From Competibacteraceae bacterium UBA2788 (GTDB taxonomy: Bacteria; Pseudomonadota; Gammaproteobacteria; Competibacterales; Competibacteraceae), in NCBI GenBank assembly GCA_002352185.1, contig DEHY01000150.1:4962-12497 (forward strand): a stretch of DNA of 7,536 nucleotides, given 5' to 3'. Shown here piece after piece: positions 6,983-7,536 of the stretch. The position numbers and the translations under genes were made by a program. The first letter of the stretch is position 1, and the number at the start of each line of letters is the position of its first letter. Under the pieces are notes generated by a model. It was not told the origin of the DNA. It made no database searches and saw only the letters and a program-made list of their open reading frames with translations.

Positions 6983-7536
6983 TCAGGGCGCACTGGACGC
7001 TTGCCGCTGCGCCAGGCGGTACGTAACCGCGCCGGCGGTTTTTTCCCGGTAGGGCATCCAGCGGGCGGGCAACGCCGGCGGCGGCAATTCCGCTTCCGCT
7101 TCCAGATAGATCCAGGCGGTTTCCGCCAGCCAGCCGCCCGCTTCCAGCGCTGCACAAACCGGTTCCAGCAGCCCCTGTCCGAACGGCGGATCGAGCAGCA
7201 CGATCCCGAACGGCGTTCCCGGCTGGCGCAACCAGGCCAAAACTTCACTCTGCTCGACCTTCGCTCCTGCGGCCTTCAACCGCGCCAGATTGTCGCGCAG
7301 GGCGCACGCCGCAAGCGGGTGGCGTTCGACGAACACCGCCTCGCCCGCGCCACGCGACAGCGCTTCGATGCCGAGCGCGCCGCTGCCGGCGAACAAGTCC
7401 AGGCACCGGGCGCCGGGCAAAACCGGAGTCAGCCAGTTAAACAGCGTTTCCCGCACCCGATCCGGCGTGGGGCGCAGCTCCGGCAAATCGGGAAACTCCA
7501 GCCGTCGGCTGCGCCACTGGCCGCCGATGATGCGCA
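6983..7536 (-). CDS. rsmD: 16S rRNA (guanine(966)-N2)-methyltransferase, 5'-partial
   Basis: The frame runs off the right edge; 183 codons are visible to the TGA at 6983-6985, against roughly 185-200 residues in the family, so only a short N-terminus is missing. The enzyme uses SAM to methylate N2 of G966 in 16S rRNA of the assembled 30S subunit. The visible start IIGGQWRSRRL followed by LRPTPDRVRETLFNWL is the RsmD N-terminal signature. SAM motif I is DLFAGSGALGIEALSRGA and the catalytic motif IV is LLDPPF, the DPPF/NPPY type of amino-methyltransferases. A TTG codon at 7486 should not be taken as the start, because conserved residues continue upstream of it. It leads the - strand group rsmD-coaD-ferredoxin. 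Confidence 0.95.
   Translation of the reverse strand, partial: RIIGGQWRSRRLEFPDLPELRPTPDRVRETLFNWLTPVLPGARCLDLFAGSGALGIEALSRGAGEAVFVERHPLAACALRDNLARLKAAGAKVEQSEVLAWLRQPGTPFGIVLLDPPFGQGLLEPVCAALEAGGWLAETAWIYLEAEAELPPPALPARWMPYREKTAGAVTYRLAQRQASSAP

Overview
The window is GC-rich, densely packed proteobacterial DNA. It most resembles a gammaproteobacterium: the right-hand genes (rsmD, coaD and an Allochromatium-type 2[4Fe-4S] ferredoxin) form a gene order I associate with that class. The exact genus cannot be fixed from the sequence alone.

The left 5.9 kb holds a lipid-modification cluster. On the + strand it runs: a flavin-dependent amine-oxidase-like protein (5' end outside the window), a DUF1365 protein, a cyclopropane-fatty-acid-synthase-family methyltransferase, and a DUF2878 membrane protein. 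These four genes overlap by 4 nt or are separated by only 4 nt, so they look like one operon. A small DUF1475-type membrane protein lies on the - strand and overlaps the 3' end of the DUF2878 gene by 89 nt. A second + strand unit follows: a DUF1295 membrane protein (steroid 5-alpha-reductase-like) overlapping by 1 nt with a second CFA/coclaurine-N-methyltransferase-like SAM enzyme.

Together the cluster contains two SAM methyltransferases of the CFA superfamily, one flavoprotein and three integral membrane proteins. The likely theme is methylation and redox remodelling of unsaturated acyl chains in membrane phospholipids. Related bacterial gene sets make branched, methylated or furan fatty acids, and some are under ECF sigma/anti-sigma control, but no regulator is visible here. 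The first methyltransferase lacks two residues of the canonical bicarbonate site of cyclopropane synthases, so its product may not be a plain cyclopropane.

A short non-coding stretch (5900-6037) separates the cluster from the right-hand genes. It carries a REP-like inverted repeat of a kind often dispersed in environmental genomes.

The right 1.5 kb is a - strand housekeeping group read as rsmD (cut by the window edge), coaD, ferredoxin. No gap exceeds 300 nt, and no RNA genes, CRISPR arrays, transposase genes or attachment sites were found.
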